From the NCBI GenBank assembly GCA_022572355.1, contig JACZWC010000007.1, positions 36,606-100,605 on the forward strand: DNA of 64,000 bases, written 5' to 3'. The position numbers and the translations under genes were made by a program. Each line of letters begins with the position of its first letter. The stretch's first letter is position 1. Origin of the DNA: Bacteroidota bacterium (GTDB taxonomy: Bacteria > Bacteroidota > Bacteroidia > NORP154). The notes beneath the pieces are model-generated. The model worked only from the letters and a program-made list of their open reading frames with translations. It made no database searches and was not told the origin of the DNA. This document shows, one piece after another, positions 44,856 to 54,510 of this stretch.

Positions 44856-45407
44856 ATGACTGTCAATGTTGATAATATATATGGAATCCACAATACCATG
44901 CTGGATAAGCAAATCCTCCTGGCGTATAAGGGAGAGTTCAACAATAAGATAGTAAATTCTCTTTTATCGAATGCTAAAACTCAGATGCAAAACCTGGAAA
45001 TGGAGCTGCCTGTTAGGAAAAAGCTGTACAACATTATGGTTGAGTGTTTAGAAAACATTAATAGATATGCAGGGGCGGGTAAGTTTGATGAGGATGATTT
45101 AACACCTCATTTTCCCTTGTTTTTGCTGGGCACCAGTGAGGAAGGATTCTATGTTACTGTAGGCAATCTGATTAAAGAGAAAGATAAGAAGATACTTAAA
45201 GAGAAATTGGATGATATAAATAAATTAAATCGGGAAGAATTAAAATCAAAATACCGTGATACTATTCTCGCTTCTTCTGTAACAGATAGCAGAGGTGCAG
45301 GATTGGGTATCATTGACATGGCTATAAAATCGGATAATCCGCTTGAATACAAATTCAATACGGTGAAAGACGATATTTCATTCTTTATACTTGAAATTAA
45401 AGTTTAG
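44856..45407 (+). CDS. SiaB-family protein kinase (DUF6272)
   Basis: A 183-residue GHKL-ATPase-fold protein of the SiaB kind, which in Pseudomonas phosphorylates SiaC on a threonine. The N-box is in MVECLENINRYAG (about 61-73, Glu63 and Asn67) and the glycine-rich box in RGAGLGIIDMA (146-156). It is only a kinase domain with no sensor region. It is six bases before the gene for the SiaC-like substrate, first in a five-gene co-directional run. No diguanylate cyclase (SiaD) is present, so the output differs from Pseudomonas. Kinase activity is inferred from the family. Confidence 0.85.
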   Translation: MTVNVDNIYGIHNTMLDKQILLAYKGEFNNKIVNSLLSNAKTQMQNLEMELPVRKKLYNIMVECLENINRYAGAGKFDEDDLTPHFPLFLLGTSEEGFYVTVGNLIKEKDKKILKEKLDDINKLNREELKSKYRDTILASSVTDSRGAGLGIIDMAIKSDNPLEYKFNTVKDDISFFILEIKV

Positions 45408-45413
45408 AACAAA

Positions 45414-45818
45414 ATGGAGGCTCTAATTATCGAAGCGACAGAATTTACTCCAGATGTGATAATGGACCCTGATTCAAACAAGTTTGAAATGTCAGGTGAA
45501 TCCAGGCCGGAAAACGCCGGTAAATTCTACGAAGTAATATTGAACTGGATGGATAATTACCATTCGCTCAGATATTGGAGGGATAGCAAATTCAATGATA
45601 AATCCAGTTCCACGGTTTTCGAATTTAAATTCGAATATTTTAATAGTACTTCTGCTAAATTCATTCTGGACATTCTTAAAAAGATTGAGACATTTCGAAA
45701 AGATGATATGAATGTTACTGTGAAATGGTACTATGAGGAACCCGATATTGATATGAAGGAGTCTGGCGAGGAGTTCGCAAGTATGACGGGAATACCATTT
45801 GAATATATCGTAGTTTAA
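45414..45818 (+). CDS. SiaC-family regulatory phosphoprotein (DUF1987)
   Basis: A 134-residue protein of the DUF1987/SiaC family, the switch protein phosphorylated by SiaB and dephosphorylated by SiaA. The likely phosphorylation site is Thr79 (or Ser78 or Ser80) in EYFNSTSAKFILDIL, at the position of the SiaC phospho-threonine. It starts six bases after the kinase gene's stop, so they are certainly co-transcribed. In its unphosphorylated form SiaC binds a partner; no SiaD-type partner gene is in the window, so the target here is open. Confidence 0.88.
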   Translation: MEALIIEATEFTPDVIMDPDSNKFEMSGESRPENAGKFYEVILNWMDNYHSLRYWRDSKFNDKSSSTVFEFKFEYFNSTSAKFILDILKKIETFRKDDMNVTVKWYYEEPDIDMKESGEEFASMTGIPFEYIVV

Positions 45819-45858
45819 TTCCCTAAAACAAGATTGGAGCCTTTACCGAAATCAACAC

Positions 45859-48561
45859 ATGATTAGGCAATTATATTCTTTGAGTAGCGCTGAGTTATTG
45901 CGTAAAAAAGTTATGAGGCGTTTGTGTAATTTGGTAGTGTCTACGCTGGTAGGTGCGTTTTTATTGCTATCAGCACCGGTAATTTCACAAACCGGTTCGG
46001 GTAATATCGCCTTTGATAAAGCCAATTTTGAAAACGACAAGGAGGGCTTTAAAGCAGCGGAGAAAGAGTTACAAAAGGGTGAAGCAAGTTATAAAGCCGC
46101 CGTCTATTCACAGGCGCTGATACATTTTGAAACTGCGCAAAAATTCAATCCCAATAACGCTGAGCTCAATATGAAAATTGGGCATTGCTATTTGTATTCG
46201 TCGCACAAGACTGAGGCGCTCACCTTTCTGGAAAAGTCCATTGCGTTGGATGCACCTCTCAATAACTATGTCAACTTCTTGCTAGGACAAGCTTACCATT
46301 TGAATATGAAATGGGATGAAGCGATAAAATCCTATGGCAATTTTGTAAGTAATGCCACAGAAGAAAACAAGAAACAAGTTGCTTTGGCCAAGAAGAAAAT
46401 TGATGAGTGCAACTATGGCAAAGAGCTGGTTAAATCACCTATTAAAGTTAAGATTGAAAACCTGGGAAATAACATAAACTCTGAGTTTGCAGAATACCAT
46501 CCCCTAATATCCGCAGATGAAGCTGTCATGTATTTCACAGCAAGAAGGGATAGCACCACCGGAGGTAACAGAGATCCAAATTTCGATGTTTATTATGAAG
46601 ATATATATGTGTCCCGGAAGGACGCTGATGGCGTATGGAGTGATGCAAAAGGGGTGGGTGAACCCATAAACACAGAGTTTCATGACGCAACGGTGGGCCT
46701 TGCTCCAGATGGTCAAAAACTTTTCGTTTATAAAGATGATGAGGGTGATGGTAATATTTACGAATGCGTATTAAACGGAGATGTATGGACCGAACCAGTA
46801 AAATTGAACGAGAACATCAACTCAGAATACACCGAACCTACCGCATGTTTCTCCTATGATGGGAGAACAATCTATTTTGTTAGCGACAGGCCTGGAGGAT
46901 TCGGTGAAAACGATATTTATGTTTCCAACCGTAGCAGTAATAATGTTTGGGGGCCTGCTGCGAATTTAGGCGCTATTATTAATTCTCCATATGATGAAGA
47001 AGCTGTGTTCATGCACCCGGATGGCAAGACGCTTTATTTCAGCTCCAAGGGCCATAAAACAATGGGGGGATACGATATCTTCAAGTCCGTTTACAATAGT
47101 AAATCTGGTACCTGGTCTAGTCCGGAAAACCTTGGGTATCCGATTAACACACCCGATGATGATGTATTCTTTGTTATGGCTGCCAATGGTGAACGTGGTT
47201 ATTATTCATCCATCAAACCTGATGGAATAGGCGAGAAAGACATTTATATGATAACTTTTCTGGAAACTAAATCTAGTCCGGAACTGACCCTGGTAAAAGG
47301 TAAAATTCTTGATAAAAATACCGGACTGCCGATAGAGGCGTACATTGAAGTTATCGACAATGACAAAAATGAAGTTGTTGCCAATACTAAGTCAAACAAA
47401 TTAACGGGTGAATTTTTGTTTTCCCTTCCATCAGGTAGAGATTACGGCATTACCGTTACAGCCGATGGTTATTTCTTTCATTCTGAAAACATCGATATAC
47501 CTGAGTCATCGCCATTTTTTGAATTGTTCAAAAACATTCAGATGGATCATATGGAGGTTGGTAAATCAATGGTGCTTAATTTCATTTTCTTTGATTTTGA
47601 CAAAGCTACGTTGAGAGATGAATCTATAATTGAGCTGGAACGTGTTGTGAAGTTTATGGTAACAAACAAGAGTTTGAAAATAGAGATCTCAGGCCATACA
47701 GATAACAAAGGTACCGTTAGTTACAATCAAAAATTATCGAATAACAGGGCAAAATCTGTCGTAACCTGGTTAGCTAATAAGGGCATTGCGCAGGCCAGAA
47801 TGGTTTCGGAAGGCTACGGATTTAGTCAACCAAAGGCGAGCAACGATACTGAAGAGGGCAGAGCAAAAAATCGAAGAACAGAGTTTAAGATATTAGAATT
47901 TGATAAGCTGATTCGTGCGGCAGCTAGAGATGCTTCTGATCGAAAAATTGCACAGAAAGAGAAGAATGCTGTTGCAGAAGACACAAAGTCGAAAGAAATG
48001 GAATTGTTGATTGAAGAGTCTGGGAACCTTGAAATTGAAAATGTGACCCGAAAAATTGAGGAATCTGATGCGGAGACCATTGCTGAAATAGAAAGCTTTG
48101 ATAGTGAAGAGCCAACACCGGTGAAGAAAGTTTCTGTGGAAGAACTACCCTCCTCAGCTGAGCCAAAGCCAGCCGAATTTATTGAAGAAGTAGTAGACGT
48201 TGTAGTAATAAGCACCCCTGATCCTCCCTCTCAGGAGCAATTTTCTACCTCAAAAATGAACTATTACGCAACAAATAAAATACCGGTAGATCCGACTTTG
48301 CCAGATGGTGTTATCTACAAGATTCAAATAGGGGCTTTTTCAAAATTGCCGAGCGCAAAAGTGTTAAAAGGACTATATCCTGTAATGGCCAATAAGCTTC
48401 CCAGCAATATATATCGCTGCAGTGTAGGCATATTCAAAACCTACGATGAAGCCAAAAAAGCTCAGGCCAAGGTGCGCTCCGCTGGATTTTCCGACGCATT
48501 TTTGATTGCCTTTTACAACGGGAAAAAAATAAGTGTCTCACAAGCAGTTAACATTAACTAA
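45859..48561 (+). CDS. PorE-like OmpA-family envelope protein with SPOR-like tail
   Basis: A 900-residue exported protein with the domain order of PorE from the T9SS of Porphyromonas: TPR repeats (about 45-170), a PD40/WD40-like beta-propeller (about 195-470), a carboxypeptidase-regulatory-like domain (about 476-555, VKGKILDKNTGLPIEAYIEV), and an OmpA peptidoglycan-binding domain (about 572-675, SGHTDNKGTVSYNQKLSNNRA). After a Glu-rich linker comes a SPOR-like domain (about 817-890, YKIQIGAFSK), which is extra. A signal peptide is clear if translation begins at ATG 45913 (MRRLCNLVVSTLVGAFLLLS); ATG 45859 adds 18 residues. No lipobox is seen, unlike PorE itself. Confidence 0.8.
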   Translation: MIRQLYSLSSAELLRKKVMRRLCNLVVSTLVGAFLLLSAPVISQTGSGNIAFDKANFENDKEGFKAAEKELQKGEASYKAAVYSQALIHFETAQKFNPNNAELNMKIGHCYLYSSHKTEALTFLEKSIALDAPLNNYVNFLLGQAYHLNMKWDEAIKSYGNFVSNATEENKKQVALAKKKIDECNYGKELVKSPIKVKIENLGNNINSEFAEYHPLISADEAVMYFTARRDSTTGGNRDPNFDVYYEDIYVSRKDADGVWSDAKGVGEPINTEFHDATVGLAPDGQKLFVYKDDEGDGNIYECVLNGDVWTEPVKLNENINSEYTEPTACFSYDGRTIYFVSDRPGGFGENDIYVSNRSSNNVWGPAANLGAIINSPYDEEAVFMHPDGKTLYFSSKGHKTMGGYDIFKSVYNSKSGTWSSPENLGYPINTPDDDVFFVMAANGERGYYSSIKPDGIGEKDIYMITFLETKSSPELTLVKGKILDKNTGLPIEAYIEVIDNDKNEVVANTKSNKLTGEFLFSLPSGRDYGITVTADGYFFHSENIDIPESSPFFELFKNIQMDHMEVGKSMVLNFIFFDFDKATLRDESIIELERVVKFMVTNKSLKIEISGHTDNKGTVSYNQKLSNNRAKSVVTWLANKGIAQARMVSEGYGFSQPKASNDTEEGRAKNRRTEFKILEFDKLIRAAARDASDRKIAQKEKNAVAEDTKSKEMELLIEESGNLEIENVTRKIEESDAETIAEIESFDSEEPTPVKKVSVEELPSSAEPKPAEFIEEVVDVVVISTPDPPSQEQFSTSKMNYYATNKIPVDPTLPDGVIYKIQIGAFSKLPSAKVLKGLYPVMANKLPSNIYRCSVGIFKTYDEAKKAQAKVRSAGFSDAFLIAFYNGKKISVSQAVNIN

Positions 48562-48570
48562 TTACATCCT

Positions 48571-50676
48571 GTGAACACGATCTATACCCGGATTCTAGAA
48601 ATTGCAACATTCTTCATCCTAATTGCATTCGTTGCTAACCCTTCATTAGGACAGGATCAAATTCTAAATCTGGAGGAAAAACTTGAGACGGTTTATGGTA
48701 GGGAAAGGACGCAGGTTCTCAACCAACTGGCACAGTTACATCTCAGAAAGAATGCTACCCAAAGCATTGAATACGCTAATGAAGCATTGAAGGTGTCCAC
48801 AGAGAATGATTATCCCAATGGAGAATCCAATGCACGTATCAATCTTGGTAACGCCCACAGTCGCCTCAACGATCATTGGAAGGCTCTGACATCCTTTAAA
48901 AAAGCCCTTGCAATTTTTGAAAAGTCCAATAATCGTTCTGCCAAAGCTTACACTTTGAACCAGATAGGATTAGAATATAAACATCTTAAAAAGTATGGCG
49001 ATGCCAACATCTATTGCAACAAATCCTTAAAAATCTACCAATCCCTCAATGACAAAGAAACTATTGCTTTGGTTGAATCTAACCTTGGTGATATATACAA
49101 TAAAGAAGGACAGTATAACCAGGCTATTGCAAAATATACCAGATCATTAAAAATTGATCGCGAAATAAAAAACTTCAGAGGAGTGGTCGAGACACTCGTT
49201 AGAATAGGATCTACTTACTCAAATCTTGGCAATTTCAATCGTGCAGAAGAGAACTTACAGGAGGCAATGACTATTGCAAAAAAGAACAAGCTCATGTCAC
49301 TTTATAATTCTGCCAAAAACAACCTGGCAGTGGTGAAGAGAAACAAGGCACAGTACGGCGATTCTAAGACACAATTTGAAAAAGATCAAGAATTGGAATC
49401 GCAGCAATACATCCGGGAAATGGAAGAAAAAACGATGCAGATTCAGCAGCAATCATCAAAATTCTTAGAGGAAATAGAGGGGCTGACAGAAGAGAAACAA
49501 CTCATAGAGCTGAAGAGCAGGATACAGGAAGATGAATACAACAGGCAACTTCTGGCAAAGCAACATGAAACCGAGCAACAGGAAAACAAGATTCAATTGC
49601 TCAATGCGGAGAACGAATTGAATCAAGCAGAGCTGGATAAAAAAGGTGCTGAGCTTGACAAGAAGAATGCCGAGGCCAGAAACGCACAGATAATTCATGG
49701 AGCTGGAGCAGGTGCATTGGGCTTGGTAATAATTATGGTAATCCTGATATACAGCAGATATAAGGCGAAACAGAAGGCAAATATTGCTTTGGCGGAACAG
49801 AACGATAAAATAACCAAGCAAAAAGACGAGATCCTAAAACAAAAGCAAGAAATAGAAGTGAATCGCGACAAGCTGGCAAAGCAAAACCAACAAATATCAG
49901 ATAGTATTGATTACGCGAAGAGAATACAGACTGCCGTATTGCCTTCCTATGAAAATGTAACCAACCTCCTACCTGATTCAATGATATTGTTTAAACCTAA
50001 AGCAAAAGTGAGTGGCGACTTTTATTGGGTTAAGAATTATGGGGATACTGTGTTGTTTGCAGCTGCAGATTGTACCGGCCATGGTGTTCCAGGTGCCTTT
50101 ATGTCAATAATTTGCAATAACATCCTCCATCAAATTGTTACTCAGTACGAAAACCTTCTTCCAGGATCTATTCTTAAATTGTTGAGCCATGAAGTGATGA
50201 GACGGTTGCAGCAAAAAAAGAAGTCCAATCTTGAAAATAAAGATGGTAGTATAAAATTCGAGTGGGAAGTGAAGGATGGCATGGATATCGCTCTTTGCTC
50301 CTACAACCGAGCTACATTAGAACTCGTGTATGCAGGTGCACACAATCCTCTATATCTGTTCCGGGATGGAGAGTTATCCGAGAGGAAAGGTGAAAAGCTG
50401 TCTATTGGTGGTACAAAGCAGGATGATACCTTCACAGACCACAAGTTACAGCTTCAAAAAGGTGATGTAATATATTTGTTTTCAGACGGGTTCCCGGATC
50501 AGAAAGGCGGGCCAAACAACAAGAAATTCTACTATGCCCCTTTTCAAGAGTTATTAAAGGAGATACATCAAAAACCAATGGAGGAGCAAAAAATCACTCT
50601 TGATAAAACTATAACTGACTGGATCGGATCAGGCGAGCAAATAGATGATATAATCATTTTTGGAGTACGAATCTGA
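48571..50676 (+). CDS. TPR protein with C-terminal SpoIIE-type PP2C phosphatase
   Basis: A 701-residue membrane protein. Signal peptide about 1-27; TPR repeats about 30-270; coiled coil about 280-370; one membrane segment near 373-393; a second coiled coil; then a PP2C/SpoIIE domain from about 480, with SGDFYW, DCTGHGVPGAFMS near 500 (metal-binding Asp and Gly), DGMDIAL near 568 and SDGFPDQ. The TPRs face the periplasm and the phosphatase the cytoplasm, so it can pass envelope signals inward. It is the probable counterpart of SiaA, dephosphorylating the SiaC-like protein. The start is a GTG, 10 bases after the PorE-like gene. Confidence 0.85.
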   Translation: MNTIYTRILEIATFFILIAFVANPSLGQDQILNLEEKLETVYGRERTQVLNQLAQLHLRKNATQSIEYANEALKVSTENDYPNGESNARINLGNAHSRLNDHWKALTSFKKALAIFEKSNNRSAKAYTLNQIGLEYKHLKKYGDANIYCNKSLKIYQSLNDKETIALVESNLGDIYNKEGQYNQAIAKYTRSLKIDREIKNFRGVVETLVRIGSTYSNLGNFNRAEENLQEAMTIAKKNKLMSLYNSAKNNLAVVKRNKAQYGDSKTQFEKDQELESQQYIREMEEKTMQIQQQSSKFLEEIEGLTEEKQLIELKSRIQEDEYNRQLLAKQHETEQQENKIQLLNAENELNQAELDKKGAELDKKNAEARNAQIIHGAGAGALGLVIIMVILIYSRYKAKQKANIALAEQNDKITKQKDEILKQKQEIEVNRDKLAKQNQQISDSIDYAKRIQTAVLPSYENVTNLLPDSMILFKPKAKVSGDFYWVKNYGDTVLFAAADCTGHGVPGAFMSIICNNILHQIVTQYENLLPGSILKLLSHEVMRRLQQKKKSNLENKDGSIKFEWEVKDGMDIALCSYNRATLELVYAGAHNPLYLFRDGELSERKGEKLSIGGTKQDDTFTDHKLQLQKGDVIYLFSDGFPDQKGGPNNKKFYYAPFQELLKEIHQKPMEEQKITLDKTITDWIGSGEQIDDIIIFGVRI

Positions 50677-50678
50677 CC

Positions 50679-52670
50679 ATGAGCCTTCGCAGCAATTATA
50701 TCTCAATTACATTTCCTTTTGTATTTGCTTTCATAAGTCTTTCTATTTACCCCGGTTTGGTTTTTTCGAATAACAATGAATTAGATTCTCTGGAGCACGC
50801 GCTAGATCATGCAACTGAAGACACAAATAAGGTAGAACTCCTCTGCAAGATCAGTAAAAAGTATCGAGACTCTAGCCCGGACAAAGCTCTAAATTATGTG
50901 AAAGATGCGATGATCCTATCTGGAAAATTGGACTTTTTACCCGGATTGGCTCAATCAAAAAATTACATAGGTGTTGTGAAGCTGATTCAAGGTAAATATG
51001 AGTCGGCCATATCCTCACACCTCGCAGCATTGCAACTGTATGAACAACTGGAAAGAAAATCTGGTATTGCGTCAAGCCTGGTAAATCTTGGTGTAGTCTA
51101 CTATTATCTGGATAATCTCAAAAAAGCCAACGACTATTTTCTTGAATCATTAAAAATCAACGAAGAAATTGGTGACCAGAGTGAAATAGCGGGTTGCCTG
51201 AATAACATCGCTGTTATTTTCAAAGAAATGGGCAATTACCCAGATGCGCTCAATTATTACAACCGATCTTTGGAATTGAGGGAAAAGATGGGAAACAGGG
51301 ATGGGGTTTCCCATAGCCTTAACAACATTGGTTCGGTTTACGAACAACTCAAACAACCAGATAAAGCAATCAATTACTACACCAGGTCTCTAAAAATCAA
51401 AGAAGAGCTTGGCAATAAAACTGGAATGACCGTTAGCCTTTACAACATCGCAAAGATTTACATTCAACAGTTAAAGCAGGAAAAAACCGGAATCAAATAT
51501 CTCGAACGGTGTTTGTCTTTGGCCAAAAAATTGAATGCAGCGGATATGATTATGGACGTTTATAAGAGTTATGCCGCTCTTTATTCTAAACAGGGAAAGT
51601 ATGAAAAAGCTTTTGAGTATCAATCCAGATACAGCGGATTAAAAGACTCCTTACGCAGCAAGGAGTCAGCTCGACAGATCGCGGAAATGGAAACCAAATA
51701 CAAGACCGAGCAAAAGGAGAAGGAAATTGCATTGCTCAATATGGTCAATGACATAAATGAGCTGGAAATTATTAATAAAGAAGGAGAAGTGAAAAGACAG
51801 CGTGCTGTAATTTTTATTTCAATAGGGACTATTGTCCTGGTCTTAATAATGGTTTTTCTTATCTACAACAGATATAGACTCAAACAAAGAGCACTTACAC
51901 TCTTAGATAAGAAGAACAAGCAAATAACGGATAGTATCAATTACGCTAAGAGGATTCAACTTGCGATTTTACCTCCCAAAAATGTACTGGATGAATATCT
52001 GAACGACTCGTTCATTCTCTTCAAACCAAAAGATATTGTAAGTGGCGACTTTTATTGGGTAGGGCGAAATAATGGCAGCACACTTTTCGCCACTGTAGAT
52101 TGTACGGGACACGGGGTTCCTGGTGCTTTTATGTCGATGATTGGGAATACATTATTGAATCAAATTGTGCATGAAAATAACATCACAAAGCCCTCAGAAA
52201 TACTGAAAAACCTTCATGAAGGAGTCATGACGGCTCTTAATCAGGGATCTAAGGAAGGCTACTCTGGCGATGGTATGGATATAGCTATTTGCAATTGGAA
52301 CATTGAAGCCAATACATTGGAGTACGCAGGCGCCCACAATCCGCTTTATCATGTTAGGAACGGAAAGATAACGGAGATAAAAGGAGATAGGCTTTTCATT
52401 GGTGGACCGTTGTCAAAATCAATATTCAAAAACCACAGTGTAGATTTGGAAAAGGGTGACGTCATTTATTTATTTTCTGATGGATATGCGGATCAAAGAG
52501 GAGGGCCTGAAGGTAAGAAATTCTACTACGAACCATTCAAGCAAGTTCTGCTCGATATTCAGGGTAAGAGTATGGAAGAACAAAAAACCCATCTTGACCA
52601 AACCATTTCCCGGTGGATGGGAAATTACGATCAAATAGATGATATTCTTATAATGGGAGTTAAAGTGTGA
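50679..52670 (+). CDS. Second TPR protein with C-terminal SpoIIE-type PP2C phosphatase
   Basis: A 663-residue paralogue of the preceding protein, starting two bases after its stop. Signal peptide about 1-29; TPR repeats about 40-310 (YYLDNLKKANDYFLESLKI and so on); membrane segment about 375-398; SpoIIE-type PP2C from about 454 with SGDFYW, DCTGHGVPGAFMS near 474, DGMDIAI and SDGYADQRGG. The coiled-coil region is shorter than in its neighbour. Two phosphatases with different sensor regions would let different signals act on one substrate. The gene converges with the OmpA-PD40 gene on the other strand, 18 bases away. Confidence 0.85.
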   Translation: MSLRSNYISITFPFVFAFISLSIYPGLVFSNNNELDSLEHALDHATEDTNKVELLCKISKKYRDSSPDKALNYVKDAMILSGKLDFLPGLAQSKNYIGVVKLIQGKYESAISSHLAALQLYEQLERKSGIASSLVNLGVVYYYLDNLKKANDYFLESLKINEEIGDQSEIAGCLNNIAVIFKEMGNYPDALNYYNRSLELREKMGNRDGVSHSLNNIGSVYEQLKQPDKAINYYTRSLKIKEELGNKTGMTVSLYNIAKIYIQQLKQEKTGIKYLERCLSLAKKLNAADMIMDVYKSYAALYSKQGKYEKAFEYQSRYSGLKDSLRSKESARQIAEMETKYKTEQKEKEIALLNMVNDINELEIINKEGEVKRQRAVIFISIGTIVLVLIMVFLIYNRYRLKQRALTLLDKKNKQITDSINYAKRIQLAILPPKNVLDEYLNDSFILFKPKDIVSGDFYWVGRNNGSTLFATVDCTGHGVPGAFMSMIGNTLLNQIVHENNITKPSEILKNLHEGVMTALNQGSKEGYSGDGMDIAICNWNIEANTLEYAGAHNPLYHVRNGKITEIKGDRLFIGGPLSKSIFKNHSVDLEKGDVIYLFSDGYADQRGGPEGKKFYYEPFKQVLLDIQGKSMEEQKTHLDQTISRWMGNYDQIDDILIMGVKV

Positions 52671-52688
52671 AACTAGTTGGTGTAGCGC

Positions 52689-54494
52689 CTACCTCAGAAT
52701 AATTTCGACCCTTCGGTTGGCCTCATTCTCTTCTTCCGTACAGTCTGAGCAATGTTTAAGCGGGTTATCTGCACCTTTCCACTGGGCCACAAATACAGAG
52801 GACTCAATGCCGTTCTCTGCAAGAAAAGCTATCACCCTGTTTGCTCTTCTCTCTGTTATCCATAAGTTATAGTGTTGCTCACCGGTATTATCAGAATAGC
52901 CAACAACTTCAATCTTATTGGTGGACATAATTGCTGCTATTCGCTTCGATAGTTCCCTCAATTGCCGTTGCGCCTTCTCACTCAAATAGGAAGAATTATG
53001 ATCAAAATAGATCCGTTCAGTAGTTCCACTTGCCAGGGCTGGCGAACTGCTGCGAACCGGTTCCCTAATAACCTTCTCTTCAACAGCCGCAGAATTATCT
53101 TCCGAAGGTATACTCGTCTCTTCAGCAACTACATCCGGTTCTGGCTCCGGTTCAGGTTCTGACACCGCTTCAGCAACTGGTTCAGCAGATTCTGTGCGGC
53201 TAATTTCCTCTAATGCTTCCTCGCTTTTTTCCGATTCAACGACAATTGGTTTCTCCTCGAGTGCGGTTGATGAGGGTTCTTCAACAATTGGTTCCTCTCC
53301 GTCATTTGCCCGATCAACTGTTTCAGCACTCTCAGATTCATCAACTACCATAATTGAAGTTTCTTCTGCTGCTACTTCCACGTTATCAGCCAAAGTATTT
53401 TCTTCTGCTTCATCAACAGCCCCCTCAGCCAAAATTTCATTCATTATATCGTCAACAGATTCTGAGACTTCCCCGCTTTCAGCCGATTCTTGCTGATTGG
53501 TTGGTTCAGTTGTAATAGACTCGGAAGTTTCAACAAGGGCATTTTCTGTTACGACTGGCTGCTCTTGTCTTTGTACGTAATAAATTTCCAGTTCGGATTC
53601 CGGTTCAGGATCGGCTCTCTTCGTGTTAGAGTAGAAGATGTCATTCAACTCGCCACTGCGATTACTGGAAAAGAACACATCTCCGGAAGGATTCAAAGAG
53701 AAAAACGCGTCAAATCCAACTGAATTTATAGGTTCCTTGAGGTTTTCGGGTAAGGACCAATTAGTCCATGTGTCATCCATTCTTTCAGAAACATAAATAT
53801 CCGCAGATCCTAATCCATCCCGGCCATCCGTGGAAAAATAAAGCTTGTTGGTCTCCACATCTATGAATGGAGTAATTTCAAATGCGTCAGAATTAATTGT
53901 AGACCCCAGGTTTATAGGCTCAGACCATTTACCATCCTCCGCTTTCAAACACACGTAAATATCCTCTTTACCACTTGAATTAGAGCCCTCCATAGAAATC
54001 ATGAGTATTTTCCCCTCTGGATGCATGTAAAAGCCGTAGAGCCCACTTGTTGACTCGAGCCTAGGGATATCCAGTCCAGAAGGCACTGACCATATCCTAT
54101 TTTCCATGGTGGTTACCGAAACACCCATTTTCCCCTTCTTTTTATAGCTGTTTAATAAATAAAAAGTCTTCTCATCATCTCCAATACCAATAATAGCATT
54201 GTCAAATTTATTGTTGAGTTTGGTCAGGTCATTTTTGGATCTTGTCCATGCACCATCTTCCCCTGTGCTGCTATACCAAATGTCTTGTCCTGCAGTTTCG
54301 CCTCCAATATTTTCTCCAAACAAGATGCGTGAGAAATACAAGGTGCTCCCATCAGCTGAAATAAGTGGCATGGTTTCTTCCGCCTCAGAATTTACAGCAT
54401 CCGCTAATTTCCGCGGCTCCTCATATGCGATTCGCTGCGCGTTGGATAGCGTACAGTAACCCAGTAATAGAAAGATTAAGGCTAATCTAATCAA
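52689..54494 (-). CDS. OmpA-family protein with PD40 propeller and acidic linker
   Basis: A 601-residue exported protein. Signal peptide 1-19; PD40 beta-propeller about 30-300 (ISADGSTLYFSR, GSADIYVSERM); a very Glu/Ser/Val-rich linker about 305-480; OmpA domain about 487-601 (IEVVGYSDNTGEQHYNLWITERRANRV). It resembles the PorE-like protein at 45859 but lacks TPR, CRD and SPOR-like parts. It is the last gene of the unit with the giant adhesin and PorP/SprF, starting 16 bases after the SprF-like stop. The start is a TTG. The linker could cross the periplasm from outer membrane to peptidoglycan. Confidence 0.85.
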   Translation of the reverse strand: MIRLALIFLLLGYCTLSNAQRIAYEEPRKLADAVNSEAEETMPLISADGSTLYFSRILFGENIGGETAGQDIWYSSTGEDGAWTRSKNDLTKLNNKFDNAIIGIGDDEKTFYLLNSYKKKGKMGVSVTTMENRIWSVPSGLDIPRLESTSGLYGFYMHPEGKILMISMEGSNSSGKEDIYVCLKAEDGKWSEPINLGSTINSDAFEITPFIDVETNKLYFSTDGRDGLGSADIYVSERMDDTWTNWSLPENLKEPINSVGFDAFFSLNPSGDVFFSSNRSGELNDIFYSNTKRADPEPESELEIYYVQRQEQPVVTENALVETSESITTEPTNQQESAESGEVSESVDDIMNEILAEGAVDEAEENTLADNVEVAAEETSIMVVDESESAETVDRANDGEEPIVEEPSSTALEEKPIVVESEKSEEALEEISRTESAEPVAEAVSEPEPEPEPDVVAEETSIPSEDNSAAVEEKVIREPVRSSSPALASGTTERIYFDHNSSYLSEKAQRQLRELSKRIAAIMSTNKIEVVGYSDNTGEQHYNLWITERRANRVIAFLAENGIESSVFVAQWKGADNPLKHCSDCTEEENEANRRVEIILR

Positions 54495-54510
54495 GGTGAT
54501 TACAATAAAA

